DNA of 64,000 nucleotides from Rhodoferax koreense (GCF_001955695.1 NZ_CP019236.1:2356001-2420000), one strand, 5' to 3'. Shown: positions 25,512 through 34,505, counted from the first letter of the stretch. Numbers and translations: made by a program. The notes: generated from the sequence alone by a model not told the origin.

Positions 25512-28111
25512 CGTGATGACAGTTCGAAGACCCAGTTTTCGAGATCGGCCGCCGGTAGCGGCCGGGCAAACAGGTAGCCTTGCAGCGCGGGGCAGCCGCG
25601 CTCGGCGAGGAAGCGGCGCTGGGCTTCGGTCTCCACGCCTTCGGCCACCACGTTCAAGGCCAGGCTTTCGCCGATGCGCAGCACCGAGGTGGTCAACGCG
25701 CGCGCGGTCTCGCTGTGCGCCAGGTCCTGGACGAAGCTGCGGTCCAGCTTGAGTTCGCTGATCGGCAGGCGGTGCAGGTAGCTCAGGCTCGAATAGCCGG
25801 TGCCGAAATCGTCCATCGAAAGGTGCACGCCCTGGGCGTGGATGGCATGGATGCCGGCCAGCACAGCCGGGTCCGGCGCCAGCATCACGCTCTCGGTCAT
25901 CTCCAGCGTGAGGTCGCGGGGCGCGAGCCCATGCTGTTGCAGCAGCCGCGCCACGTGGGCCGGCAGTTCGGCGTTCTGGAAATTGCTCGCCGACAGGTTG
26001 ACGGCGATGCCCGGTATGGGCACGCCGCGCCGGCGCCAGTCGGCAAGTTGGCCGCAGGCCTGTCCGAGCACCCAGAGGCCGAGTTCGTCGATCAGCCCGC
26101 ATTCCTCGGCCAGCGCCACGAACCGGGTCGGTGGCACCGCGCCGAGGCTGGCATGTTGCCACCGCAGCAAGGCCTCCAGGCCGAGGAGTTTCTGGCCCGC
26201 CGCATCGACTTGGGGCTGGTAGTGCAGGGCCAGGCCGTTGTGGCGAAGCGCAAGTTTCAGGTCGGCCTCGAGCATGGCGCGTTCTTCCGCGGCGCGGTTC
26301 ATCTCGGCGCTGAAGAAGCGAAAGCTGCTCCTTTGCCCGCTCCTGTCGCCCTGCTTGGCGCCACGGTTTTCGCCACCGTTCGCACCGCTTCTGCCGCTGG
26401 TCTTGGCCTGGTACATGGCCGTGTCGGCGTGCCGCATCAGGGTGTCCACGTCGCTGCCGTCATCGGGCGAGATGGCGATGCCCAGGCTGGCACCGGCCTG
26501 CAGGACGGCGCCGAGCGCATGCACCGGCTCCCGCGCGGCCTCGCACAGCCGCTCGGCCACGCTGGCGGCCTGCTGCGCGCTGCAATGCGGCAGCAGCAAC
26601 GCGAATTCGTCGCTGCCCAGCCGGCCGACGGTGTCCGTCTCGCGCGCGATTTCCTTGAAGCGGCGCGCCAGTTCACGCAGCAGCGCATCCCCCACCGCAT
26701 GGCCGTGCTTGTCGTTGATCTGCTTGAAGCGGTCCACGTCCAGGTGCAGCAGGGCCAGCGGTGCGCCGCTGCGCGAGGCCTCGTAGATCGCGCGCTCGGC
26801 CTTGGCATGCAGGGTGGCGCGGTTGGGCAGGCCGGTCAGCGTATCGAAAAACACCAGTTTGTGGATGTGGGTGCGCACCTTCTCGCGCTCCAGCATCAGC
26901 GCGCACAGGTGCACGCATACATCCACCAGGCGCAGGTGGAAGGCGTCGGGGCCGCGGTTTTCCCGGAAATAGAAGGCAAAGGTGCCCATCACCTGGCCGC
27001 TGCCGCTGCGGATCGGGCTCGACCAGCAGGCCTTCAAGCCGAGCGGCAGGATCAGCGCCTTGTAGTCGGTCCACAGCGGGTCGGTGGCGATGTCGGTCAC
27101 GGCCACCGCTTCGCCGCGCCAGGCCGCCGTGCCGCAGGAGCCCGCATTCGGCCCGATGGCGACACCATCCAGCGCCTGGGACACGTATTCGGGCAGGCCG
27201 GGAGCGGCCAGCGGGCGTACGCGGTTTTCCGCGTCGATGGCCAGCACCGTGGCGATCACCTCCGGCGCGATGCGTTCGACTTCGCGGCACAGCAGCGTCA
27301 TGACGTCGCGCACCGGCACCTCGCGCACCATGGCCGCCAGCACCTTGTTCTGCAGCACCTCGTGCATCTTGGTGAAGGTGATGTCGGCGAGCACGCCGAG
27401 CACGTTGACCAGCTGCCCGGCTTCGTCGAACACCGGGTTCATCGTCACCGATACCCACAGCGGCTTCGACGCCTTGGTGTAGATCAGCAGCTCGGTGCCC
27501 AGCCCCTGGCGCGCTACGACATAGGATTGCAGGTTGGCCCGCAGCAGCTTCAGCGTGTGCGGATCGGTATGGGGCCCGGCGAGTATCTGGTCCGGGCGCC
27601 GCCCGACCATGTCGGCCAGGTCGAAGCCCAGCATGCGGGTCACGCCACCGTTGATGGCCACCACCTTGCCGTTTGGGTCAGCCACGATGATGGCGTTGTC
27701 GCTGGCGTCGATGGCTCGCGCCATCTGCAGCATGGGGTGGTTCTTCAGTCGGGCTTGCGTGACGTCCTTGACCAGCGCGGTGTAGTGCGGGGCTTCGGGC
27801 GGGCCGGAACGCGTCATCGAGAACAGCACCTGCCGCAGGGTGCCGTCGCTGCGCTGGATATCGAGCGCCAGGTTCCGCACGAGCAGCCGCTCCAGATCGC
27901 AGCCATCCTCCTGCCGCAGCGCGGATGGCAGCAGCAGCCGCGCGTGGCGGCCCAGCACTTCGCCACGGGACAGGCCCCACAGGCGTTCGGCGGCGGCGTT
28001 GAAGAAGCGGACGGTGTGCCACGCGTCCAGCACGACGACCGCGTCGGCCAACTGTTCGAATGCATCGGCGAAGCCGATGCCTGCGGACGGAGCTTGGGTG
28101 ACGACCTGCAT
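25508..28111 (-). CDS. DosP-like PAS-PAS-GAF-GGDEF-EAL phosphodiesterase
   Basis: 867 aa, soluble. Domain order and wording follow E. coli DosP: PAS (~10-115), second PAS (~135-255), GAF-like region (~270-420), GGDEF with degenerate GSDEF at 499-503, and intact EAL (E646-A-L; DDFGTGYSS; EMTES). The cyclase half is likely inactive and the EAL half active. The first PAS is shorter than in DosP over the segment that carries the heme-ligand histidine there (RHNREG), and I see no histidine in its place, so heme sensing is doubtful. A Gly/Ser/Arg-rich insertion (~555-580) separates GGDEF and EAL. Start ATG 28111 follows AGGGGA. Confidence 0.86.
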   Translation of the reverse strand: MQVVTQAPSAGIGFADAFEQLADAVVVLDAWHTVRFFNAAAERLWGLSRGEVLGRHARLLLPSALRQEDGCDLERLLVRNLALDIQRSDGTLRQVLFSMTRSGPPEAPHYTALVKDVTQARLKNHPMLQMARAIDASDNAIIVADPNGKVVAINGGVTRMLGFDLADMVGRRPDQILAGPHTDPHTLKLLRANLQSYVVARQGLGTELLIYTKASKPLWVSVTMNPVFDEAGQLVNVLGVLADITFTKMHEVLQNKVLAAMVREVPVRDVMTLLCREVERIAPEVIATVLAIDAENRVRPLAAPGLPEYVSQALDGVAIGPNAGSCGTAAWRGEAVAVTDIATDPLWTDYKALILPLGLKACWSSPIRSGSGQVMGTFAFYFRENRGPDAFHLRLVDVCVHLCALMLEREKVRTHIHKLVFFDTLTGLPNRATLHAKAERAIYEASRSGAPLALLHLDVDRFKQINDKHGHAVGDALLRELARRFKEIARETDTVGRLGSDEFALLLPHCSAQQAASVAERLCEAAREPVHALGAVLQAGASLGIAISPDDGSDVDTLMRHADTAMYQAKTSGRSGANGGENRGAKQGDRSGQRSSFRFFSAEMNRAAEERAMLEADLKLALRHNGLALHYQPQVDAAGQKLLGLEALLRWQHASLGAVPPTRFVALAEECGLIDELGLWVLGQACGQLADWRRRGVPIPGIAVNLSASNFQNAELPAHVARLLQQHGLAPRDLTLEMTESVMLAPDPAVLAGIHAIHAQGVHLSMDDFGTGYSSLSYLHRLPISELKLDRSFVQDLAHSETARALTTSVLRIGESLALNVVAEGVETEAQRRFLAERGCPALQGYLFARPLPAADLENWVFELSSR

Positions 28112-28379
28112 CGAAATTCCCCTGGTTCTTGCCTTGACCCGATGAAGCGTAGCCTGTATCGAAGTGTAAGCCGAACGGTGTGGATGGCTGCCAACGCGAT
28201 TGTGTGCGTTTTCTCTCGGCCCTGGGGCGGGTGTTCCCCTAGGGCTGGCGGCCGCGCTAAGCTCGGTGCATGCCCCATCCCGATATCCCTTCGCGAACAT
28301 GCCCTGCGTGGCCATCTTCTTCCGATGACTTGGCCGTTTCACCCGGCCGTGCCACGACGCCCTGGCCCGGTGGTTGCCC

Positions 28380-29948
28380 ATGAGCGCGGTCTGCGTGATG
28401 GTGCTGGGCACGACCAGCGGCGCGGGCAAAAGCTGGCTCACTACGGCGCTGTGCCGCTGGTACGCGCGCCAGGGCCTGCGCGTGGCGCCGTTCAAGGCGC
28501 AGAACATGAGCAACAACGCCAGGGTCGTGGCCTTTGAAGATGGCGGCGAAGGTTTCGCCGCCGGGCCGTCCCAAGGCGAAGCGCAGCCCCCTCGGGGGGC
28601 AGGAAGCGCAACGCAGTGGGCGAACGTGGGGGCGGAAATCGGCAGCGCCCAATATTTCCAGGCCCTGGCCGCACGGGTGCCGCCCACGGTGCGGATGAAT
28701 CCGCTGTTGCTCAAGCCCGAGCGCGATACGCACAGCCAGGTGGTGCTGCTGGGCCGGGTCAGCGCCGAGCTCACGGGCATGGCCTGGCGCGAACGCAGCG
28801 CCCAGGTGTGGCCGACGATCGCGGCATCGCTCGACGCACTGATCGCCGAGCACGACGTGGTGGTGATCGAGGGCGCGGGTTCACCGGCCGAGATCAACCT
28901 GCATGCGAGCGACATCGTCAACATGCGCGTGGCCTTGCATGCCCGGGCGCGGTGCCTGCTGGTCAGCGACATCGACCGCGGCGGCGCCTTCGCGCACCTG
29001 TATGGCACCTGGGCGTTGCTGCCGCAGGAGGAGCGTGCGCTGATCCGCGGCTTCGTGCTCAACAAGTTCCGCGGCGATGCGGCGCTGCTCGCCCCTGCAC
29101 CGCAGATGCTGCAGGACCTGACGGGCGTGCCCACGGTCGCCACGCTGCCGATGTGGTGGCAGCATGGCCTGCCCGAGGAAGATGGCGTCTTCGACGATCG
29201 CACGGCCGGCCACGGCGGTGCCGCGCTGCACACCAGCGTGGCTGTGGTCGCCTACCCGCGCATCAGCAACCTCGACGAATTCCAGCCCTTGAAGAACGTC
29301 CCCGGCGTGGCGCTGAAATGGGTGCGCAGTCCGGCCGAGCTGGCCGGTGCCGATTGGGTGGTGCTACCCGGCTCGAAACACACGAGCGGCGACCTGGCCT
29401 GGCTGCGCGCGCAGGGGCTGGACCGCGCCATCTGTGCGCATGCCGCCCGGGGCGGCGCGGTACTCGGCGTCTGCGGCGGCCTGCAGATGCTGGGCGAGGC
29501 CATGATCGACACGCACGGCATCGACGGCAATGCGCCCGGCCTGGGCCTGCTGCCTCTGGTCACGCAGTTCGAACGCGAGAAGACCGTGCGGCGCACAGAG
29601 GCCCGCTTCGAGGTCGACCTGGCGCAGATGGCACCCGGGTCCCCCTGGGCCAGGCTGGCCGGTGTCCGTGTGGCCGGTTATGAGATTCACCACGGCCAGA
29701 CGCAGCAGCACGCGGCGATGGCCAGGGCCGGCGACGTGGCGGTGGCCGCCATGCCAGATGGCCTGGCCTGGCGTAATGCGGCCGGCAATGTGCTGGGGCT
29801 GTACCTGCACGGCCTGTTCGAAGATCCGGCCGCGCTGCAGGCGCTGTTCGGTCGGCAGGTGCCGACGCTGGACGCCGTGTTCGACGGCCTGGCCGACTAT
29901 GTGGAGCGGCACTTCGCGCCGGGTGTGCTCCAGGCGCTGATCGCCTAG
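28380..29948 (+). CDS. cobQ: Cobyric acid synthase with in-frame repeat insertion
   Basis: 522 aa, about 30 residues longer than usual. N-terminal ligase half with P-loop LGTTSGAGKSWLTTALCRWY and FKAQNMSNNARVV; C-terminal amidotransferase with nucleophile Cys in VLGVCGGLQMLGE and GYEIHHGQTQQH. It adds four amides (b, d, e, g) to adenosylcobyrinate a,c-diamide. Between NNARVV (to residue 50) and AEIGSAQ (from 85), where the family reads roughly ADGGEIG, there are some 32 extra residues encoded by a repeat element (separate entry). Frame is intact, so the protein is probably made. Isolated from the main cob operon by two c-di-GMP genes. Confidence 0.9.
   Translation: MSAVCVMVLGTTSGAGKSWLTTALCRWYARQGLRVAPFKAQNMSNNARVVAFEDGGEGFAAGPSQGEAQPPRGAGSATQWANVGAEIGSAQYFQALAARVPPTVRMNPLLLKPERDTHSQVVLLGRVSAELTGMAWRERSAQVWPTIAASLDALIAEHDVVVIEGAGSPAEINLHASDIVNMRVALHARARCLLVSDIDRGGAFAHLYGTWALLPQEERALIRGFVLNKFRGDAALLAPAPQMLQDLTGVPTVATLPMWWQHGLPEEDGVFDDRTAGHGGAALHTSVAVVAYPRISNLDEFQPLKNVPGVALKWVRSPAELAGADWVVLPGSKHTSGDLAWLRAQGLDRAICAHAARGGAVLGVCGGLQMLGEAMIDTHGIDGNAPGLGLLPLVTQFEREKTVRRTEARFEVDLAQMAPGSPWARLAGVRVAGYEIHHGQTQQHAAMARAGDVAVAAMPDGLAWRNAAGNVLGLYLHGLFEDPAALQALFGRQVPTLDAVFDGLADYVERHFAPGVLQALIA
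28557..28634 (+). repeat. Comamonadaceae-type dispersed repeat, copy 1, inside cobQ
   Basis: The stretch begins GCCGCCGGGCCGTCCCAAGG, has the palindromic core GCCCCCTCGGGGGGC (from 28586) and ends GTGGGGGCG. It aligns along its whole length with the intergenic copy at 32661-32736 in the same orientation. It accounts for most of the extra residues in CobQ (about 52-83). Elements of this wording are, to my knowledge, common between genes in Comamonadaceae; finding one inside a coding frame is unusual. Confidence 0.75.
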
Positions 29949-29951
29949 GCG

Positions 29952-30779
29952 CTACTTCAGGTTGCCCGAGAGGAACTGCCCCAGCCGTTCGCTCTTGGGC
30001 CGCGACAGCACCTCGGCCGGCACGCCTTGTTCCTCGATCAGGCCCTTGTGCAGGAAGATCAGGTGGTTGGCCACCTCGCGGGCGAAACCCATTTCGTGGG
30101 TGACCACCACCATGGTGCGGCCTTCGAGCGCCAGCGTGCGCATCACCTTCAGCACCTCGGAGACGAGTTCCGGGTCCAGTGCACTGGTGGGTTCGTCGAA
30201 CAACATCACCTCGGGCTCCATGGCCAGCGCACGGGCGATGGCCACGCGCTGCTGTTGGCCGCCGCTCATATGGGCGGGATAGGCGTCTTCCTTCTGCTTC
30301 AGGTCGACCAGCGCCAGGTACTTGCGCGCGCGGGCGACGGCTTCCTCGCGGCCAATGCCCAGCACGTGCATCGGCGCCTCGATGATGTTCTGCAGCACCG
30401 TCATGTGCGCCCACAGGTTGAAATGCTGGAACACCATGGCCAGCTTGGTGCGCAGGCGCTGCAATTGGCGCGCATCGACCGGCACGAGTTCACCGTTCTT
30501 GCCCGGCGTGAGCTGCAGCTCCTCGCCAGCCACGACGATGCGGCCCTGGTTGGGCTTTTCGAGCAGGTTCAGGCAGCGCAGGAAGGTGCTCTTGCCCGAG
30601 CCCGAGCTGCCGATGATGCTGATCACGTCGCCCGCATGGGCCTGCAGCGACACGCCCTTGAGCACCTCGTTGGCGCCGAAGCGTTTGTGGATGTTGTCCG
30701 CGAGCAGTTTCAGGTCGGAGGTGTTCATGGCGGGCAGAGGCGGTGCGGTCGGTGCGGTGGAGGTCGGCATGGTGGGCAT
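29952..30779 (-). CDS. Basic amino-acid ABC transporter ATP-binding protein (HisP/OccP type)
   Basis: 275 aa. Walker [21 protein letters not shown] (~55-74), signature [15 protein letters not shown], Walker [15 protein letters not shown], switch His [11 protein letters not shown]. The insertion [20 protein letters not shown] is typical of HisP/ArtP-like ATPases. Residues 1-18 ([17 protein letters not shown]) are low-complexity; ATG 30728 ([18 protein letters not shown]) matches the family better and may be the true start. Last gene of a five-gene operon reading leftward; its stop is 3 bp from the converging cobQ stop. Confidence 0.88.
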   Translation of the reverse strand: MPTMPTSTAPTAPPLPAMNTSDLKLLADNIHKRFGANEVLKGVSLQAHAGDVISIIGSSGSGKSTFLRCLNLLEKPNQGRIVVAGEELQLTPGKNGELVPVDARQLQRLRTKLAMVFQHFNLWAHMTVLQNIIEAPMHVLGIGREEAVARARKYLALVDLKQKEDAYPAHMSGGQQQRVAIARALAMEPEVMLFDEPTSALDPELVSEVLKVMRTLALEGRTMVVVTHEMGFAREVANHLIFLHKGLIEEQGVPAEVLSRPKSERLGQFLSGNLK

Positions 30780-30783
30780 GGCC

Positions 30784-31911
30784 TCATGCGCTGAGCAGGT
30801 TGCCGGTGCGGAAGGGCACGCTGCCGGCGATGTTGCCGAGTTTCTCGCCGGCCATCACGTAGCGCCGGGCAATGCGCGCGTACAGCACGCCGGCCACTTC
30901 CGCACGGGCCAGGTGCACGGTGTTGTTGATCGGGTCGATGACTTCGGCCACCGTGTCGCCGACCGCCAGCCGCTGGCCCACGGCGGCAGTGAACACCACG
31001 ATGCCCGGCACGGGCGTCTCCACCGTTTGCGAGCCGGAAAGCGGTGTCGCCGCGCACGGCAGGGCCGGCATCGTGGGCGCCGGGCCTTGGACCACGCCCA
31101 GGTGCTGCAGATAGCCGAACAAGGCCAGGGCGTCCTTCTGGCCGAGCGCATGCGTGACGTCGGCCTCGCCGCGCAACTCGATGGTGGCGCTGGCCGTGGC
31201 CTGGGGCAGGGCGCCTTCGGGCAATTCGTCTGCCAGCGCTTCGGCGAGTTGCCACCAGTGGCCGGAGAGGCCTTCGTCGAATGACAGGCCCCCGGAATTC
31301 TTGGCCAGCAGCACGGCCTCGGCGCCGAGCAGCCGGGCCAGGGGTTCGATCTTCGGCCAGCAGGGCGTTTCGGTGTAGAGGTGCAGCGCCGCTTCGAAGT
31401 CGCAATGCAGGTCAAGCACCACGTCGGCATCGAAGGACAGGCTGACCAGGCGCTTGCGCAGGCTGGCGAGTTCGGTCTTCGGCTGCCATGCCTGCAGGTA
31501 TTCGGCCACGGCCTGGCGCACGGTCGTCACGTTCTGCGCGGGGTCCTGCCCGAGCTTGCCGCGCACCTTGGGGAGCACTGCGGCACACAAGTCGGGGTAG
31601 TGGCGGTTGAAGTTTTCCGAGGTGGCCAGCTCGAAGCGGCCCATGGGCTTGTGGTCGAGTTGCTGCGCCAGGCCGATCGGGTTGGCCACCGGCACCAGCA
31701 CCACCTCGCCCTGGATCTGCTGCGCGGCATCGGCCTTTTCGAGCAAGGCACGCAAGTGGTGGGCGGCCATCATGCCGGGGATCTCGTCGGCATGCAGGCT
31801 GGCCTGGAGGTAGACCTTGGGCTGGGCGCCAGCCTGGCCGAAGTGGAAACTGGTGAGGGTCTTCTGGCTGCCCAGGCTCTGGCTCAGAAGAGGGTGATCG
31901 ATGCGCTGCAT
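30784..31911 (-). CDS. Succinylglutamate desuccinylase/aspartoacylase-family zinc hydrolase
   Basis: 375 aa M14-like metallohydrolase. Zinc ligands visible in [16 protein letters not shown] (H..E, residues ~39-42) and [13 protein letters not shown] (His near 172); the catalytic Glu is expected in [12 protein letters not shown] (~245). The C-terminal beta barrel ([20 protein letters not shown]) is typical. The gene lies inside a basic amino-acid ABC operon, so it probably deacylates an imported N-acyl or N-succinyl amino acid. The exact acyl donor is unknown; AstE itself is usually in an ast operon, which is absent here. Confidence 0.85.
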   Translation of the reverse strand: MQRIDHPLLSQSLGSQKTLTSFHFGQAGAQPKVYLQASLHADEIPGMMAAHHLRALLEKADAAQQIQGEVVLVPVANPIGLAQQLDHKPMGRFELATSENFNRHYPDLCAAVLPKVRGKLGQDPAQNVTTVRQAVAEYLQAWQPKTELASLRKRLVSLSFDADVVLDLHCDFEAALHLYTETPCWPKIEPLARLLGAEAVLLAKNSGGLSFDEGLSGHWWQLAEALADELPEGALPQATASATIELRGEADVTHALGQKDALALFGYLQHLGVVQGPAPTMPALPCAATPLSGSQTVETPVPGIVVFTAAVGQRLAVGDTVAEVIDPINNTVHLARAEVAGVLYARIARRYVMAGEKLGNIAGSVPFRTGNLLSA

Positions 31912-31940
31912 GGTGTGTTGTCGGGCGTGAAAGCGGCGCC

Positions 31941-32654
31941 TCAGCCTTTGCGCGGACCGAGGTAGCCGAGGAAGTGGCGTTCCGCGAGGCGGAAGAAGCC
32001 GATCAGGCAGAAGGTGGCCACCAGGTAGATGGCGGCGGCCGCCAGGTAGGCCTCGAAAGGCAGGTAGAAATCGGAATAGATGCGGCTGGCCGCGGCGGTG
32101 ACGTCGAGCAGGCCCGGCACCGCACTGGCCAGGCTGGTGCTTTGCAGCATCATCACCACCTCGTTGCTGTAGGCCGGCAGCGTGCGGCGCATGGCGCTGG
32201 GCAGGATCACGCGCAACATGATCTGCACGCGGCTCATGCCGAAGGACTGCGCGGCCTCGATTTCGCCGGCATGGGTTTCGCGGATCGAGCCGGCTAGCAT
32301 CTCGGCGGTGTAGCCGGCGGTGTTCAGGCTGAAGGCCAGCAGCGCGCAGAAGAACGGCTCCTTGAAATGCGTCCAGGGCCAGATGGTGTCCCAGCGCGCC
32401 TGGATCCATTCGAGCTGGGCCAGGCCGTAGTAGATGAGATAGACCTGGATCAAGAGCGGCGTGCCGCGGATCACGAAGGTGTAGGCGCCGACGATGCGCT
32501 GCAGCAGCACACTCGGCCCGGTGAGCGCCAGCGCAAAGATCAGCGCCAGCACCGCGCCGATGGCCAGCGAGGAGAAAAGCAGCCCGAGCGTGGTCAGGAT
32601 GCCTTCGCCGTACATGGCCAGGCCGTCGGGGGTGAAGATGACTTCCCAGTTCAT
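31941..32654 (-). CDS. Basic amino-acid ABC transporter permease (HisM type)
   Basis: 237 aa His/Glu/Gln/Arg/opine-type permease with five helices. Family markers: GILTTLGLLFSSLAIGAVLA, IRGTPLLIQVYLIYYGL (~62-78), and the EAA coupling loop EIEAAQSFGMSRVQIMLRVI (~130-149). Pairs with the second permease at 32740 to form the heterodimeric channel. A dispersed repeat occupies the short gap between the two permease genes. Confidence 0.9.
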   Translation of the reverse strand: MNWEVIFTPDGLAMYGEGILTTLGLLFSSLAIGAVLALIFALALTGPSVLLQRIVGAYTFVIRGTPLLIQVYLIYYGLAQLEWIQARWDTIWPWTHFKEPFFCALLAFSLNTAGYTAEMLAGSIRETHAGEIEAAQSFGMSRVQIMLRVILPSAMRRTLPAYSNEVVMMLQSTSLASAVPGLLDVTAAASRIYSDFYLPFEAYLAAAAIYLVATFCLIGFFRLAERHFLGYLGPRKG

Positions 32655-32660
32655 GTCAAT

Positions 32661-32736
32661 GCCGCCCGGCCGCCCGAAGGCATTGAAGCGCCCCCTCGGG
32701 GGGCAGCGATACGCGAAGCGATGAGCGTGGGGGTCG
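32661..32736 (+). repeat. Comamonadaceae-type dispersed repeat, copy 2, between permease genes
   Basis: Starts GCCGCCCGGCCGCCCGAAGG, has the core CGCCCCCTCGGGGGGCAG and ends GAGCGTGGGGGTCG. It matches the element inside cobQ over about 76 nt with a few small gaps. It fills the whole gap between the two permease genes, apart from 6 bp on one side and 3 bp on the other. In the transcript it could form a GC-rich stem and adjust expression of downstream genes. Confidence 0.75.
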
Positions 32737-32739
32737 CAT

Positions 32740-33426
32740 TCACAGCGTTACCCTCTTGGTGCCGAGGCTGTAGCGCGCGTTCAGGCGGCGCAGCACGATC
32801 AGCGAAACCCAGGTGTAGACCAGGAACAGCCCGGCCGTGAACAGGAAAAAGGCGAAGGGCGAACGCGTGGCGGCGCTGGCCTGCTTGGCGAGATAGGTCA
32901 TTTCCTGCAGGCCGATCAGGCTCACCAGCGCGGTGGCCTTGATCAGCACCAGCCAGTTGTTGGTGAAGCCGGGCAGGGCGTAGCGCAACATCTGCGGCGC
33001 GGTGATGCGCAGGAACACCTGGCGCGGCGACATGCCGTAGGCCGCGGCGGCTTCCATCTGCCCGTGCGGTATGGCCAGCATGGCGCCGCGGAAGGTCTCG
33101 GTCATGTAGGCACCGTAGATGAAGCCGAGCGTGAACACGCCGGCGAAGAAGGGGTTCAGGTCGAGCGTGGCCTCGCTGCCGGCCAACTCCAGCAGGTTGT
33201 TCACGCCGATGGTGCCGCCGTAGTAGACCAGCAGCATCAGCACCAGGTCGGGGATGCCGCGGATGACGGTGGTGTAGAGCGTGGCCGGCACGCGGAAGAC
33301 GGCGCGGTCGGACAGCTTGGCGAGTGCGCCGATCATGCCCAGCACGACCGACACCACGAGTGCGGCCAGCGACACGCCGATCGTCAGCAATGCGCCGTAC
33401 AGGATCGACCAGTAATATGCAGTCAA
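32740..33426 (-). CDS. Basic amino-acid ABC transporter permease (HisQ type)
   Basis: 228 aa, five helices. Markers: YGALLTIGVSLAALVVSVVL, VIRGIPDLVLMLLVYYGG (~54-71), TETFRGAMLAIPHGQMEAAA and the EAA loop AAYGMSPRQVFLRITAPQM. The 5' end reads TTG ACT GCA TAT at 33426; a TTG start is needed for the usual length and no strong ribosome site precedes it. First permease gene after the binding protein, from which it is separated by 124 bp holding two hairpins. Confidence 0.88.
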   Translation of the reverse strand: MTAYYWSILYGALLTIGVSLAALVVSVVLGMIGALAKLSDRAVFRVPATLYTTVIRGIPDLVLMLLVYYGGTIGVNNLLELAGSEATLDLNPFFAGVFTLGFIYGAYMTETFRGAMLAIPHGQMEAAAAYGMSPRQVFLRITAPQMLRYALPGFTNNWLVLIKATALVSLIGLQEMTYLAKQASAATRSPFAFFLFTAGLFLVYTWVSLIVLRRLNARYSLGTKRVTL

Positions 33427-33486
33427 GGGAAGGCTACCGGTTGCGTGGAAGAACGCATTGAAGGTGTCGAAGCGGTGTCAGGAGGT

Positions 33487-33538
33487 GAGAGATCTCGCGA
33501 TCTCTCGCGAAGCAGAAGGGACCCGCCGGGCCCCTTCT
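33487..33538 (-). repeat. Two hairpins between binding-protein and permease genes
   Basis: GAGAGATC-TCGC-GATCTCTC (33487-33506) is a perfect 8-bp inverted repeat, and AGAAGGG...CCCTTCT (33514-33538) is a second 7-bp one with a GC-rich inner part. Neither is followed by a good U-run in the operon direction. Such stem-loops after a binding-protein gene often stabilise its message and lower permease expression. Confidence 0.5.
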
Positions 33539-33550
33539 TTGCCTCCCGGC

Positions 33551-34318
33551 TTATTTGCCGTAGACGTCGATCTTGAAGTACTTGTCGTTCAGCGTCTTGT
33601 AGGTGCCGTTGGCGCGGATGGCCTTGATGGCGCCGTTGAGTTCGTCCTTCAGGGCCTTGTCGCCCTTGCGGATGGCCACGCCGGCACCGCCGCCGAAATA
33701 CTTGGGGATGAACAGTTCGGGGCCCACCGCGACGTAGTCCTTGCCTTCGGGCTTGCTCAGGAAGCCGCCGGTGACTTCGATGATGTCGGCCACGGTGCCG
33801 TCCAGGCGGCCGGCCTTGATGTCGAGGTAGACCTGGTCCTGGGCTTCATAGGGCGTGACGATGACGCCGACCTTCTTCAACTCGCCATTGGCGTATTTCT
33901 CCTGGGTGCTGCCCTTGAGCACGCCGATCTTCTTGCCCTTGAGCGAGTTCACGTCGGTGAACTTGATGTCGTTCTTGACGACGATCTTGCTCGGCGTGTT
34001 GTAGTACTTGTCCGTGAAGTCCACCACCTTCAGGCGGTCTTCGGTGATCGACATCGAGCTGATGATGGCGTCGTACTTCTTCGCCTGCAGGCCGGGGATC
34101 ATGCTGTCCCAGACCTGTTCGACGAACACGCACTTGCGCTTGATTTGCTCGCACAGTGCGTTGGCGATGTCCACGTCGAAGCCGGTGGGCTTGCCGTCGG
34201 CGGTCTTGAAGGTGAAAGGTTCGTAGGTCGGGTCGATGGCGACTTTGAGTTCCTTGCCCTGGGCGAAGGCGGAGGCGGTCAAGGCGGTCAGCGCCAGCGT
34301 CAAAATCAGTTTTTTCAT
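33551..34318 (-). CDS. Periplasmic basic amino-acid binding protein (family 3)
   Basis: 255 aa. Signal peptide MKKLILTLALTALTASAFAQ, then the family 3 pattern ELKVAIDPTYEPFTFKTADG, GFDVDIANALCEQIKRKCVF (~45-64), DAIISSMSITEDRLKVVDFT (~85-104) and KKIGVLKGSTQEKYANG. The Cys pair near CEQIKRKC and the general wording match lysine/arginine/ornithine-binding proteins. Start 34318 is fixed by AAGGAGCTCT. First gene of the operon with two permeases, an aspartoacylase-like enzyme and the ATPase; the ligand could therefore be an acylated basic amino acid. Confidence 0.9.
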   Translation of the reverse strand: MKKLILTLALTALTASAFAQGKELKVAIDPTYEPFTFKTADGKPTGFDVDIANALCEQIKRKCVFVEQVWDSMIPGLQAKKYDAIISSMSITEDRLKVVDFTDKYYNTPSKIVVKNDIKFTDVNSLKGKKIGVLKGSTQEKYANGELKKVGVIVTPYEAQDQVYLDIKAGRLDGTVADIIEVTGGFLSKPEGKDYVAVGPELFIPKYFGGGAGVAIRKGDKALKDELNGAIKAIRANGTYKTLNDKYFKIDVYGK

Positions 34319-34360
34319 AGAGCTCCTTGAGGCAATGACTGCATACAGCAGAAATGCGAG

Positions 34361-34372
34361 TTTGTATACCAA
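34361..34372. promoter_or_regulatory. GntR-like dyad upstream of amino-acid ABC operon
   Basis: TTTGTATACCAA is a near-palindrome (TTG-TATAC-CAA) 43 bp before the binding-protein start. It has the form of short GntR-type operators (TTGTATACAA). No regulator gene is adjacent and only one copy is seen, so this is a weak call. Confidence 0.25.
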
Positions 34373-34505
34373 GAGTGAAGGTGGCCAGATTCTAGTGTTT
34401 CAGCGCGTGGCTCCCGGAAGTGTTTGCCCTAGTCGGATCGTCTGAGGCAAGGCATTTGCGCGGCACGGCCGTTCATAATTGCCGCCTTCAAAGAAAGCAG
34501 TATTC

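Noticed and set aside
25512..26162. Extension of the MASE2-GGDEF frame upstream of its GTG start
   Set aside because: The extra residues are a shifted-frame reading of the EAL domain of the neighbouring gene; the MASE2 domain begins right after the GTG.
28222..28248. GC-rich dyad (GCCCTGGGG / CCCCTAGGGC) between the DosP-like gene and cobQ, tested as a riboswitch for cobQ
   Set aside because: No B12 box or other aptamer elements are present; it is only an imperfect hairpin.
28112..29233. Extension of the DosP-like frame upstream into cobQ
   Set aside because: It reads antisense through cobQ; ATG 28111 has a good ribosome site and starts the PAS domain.
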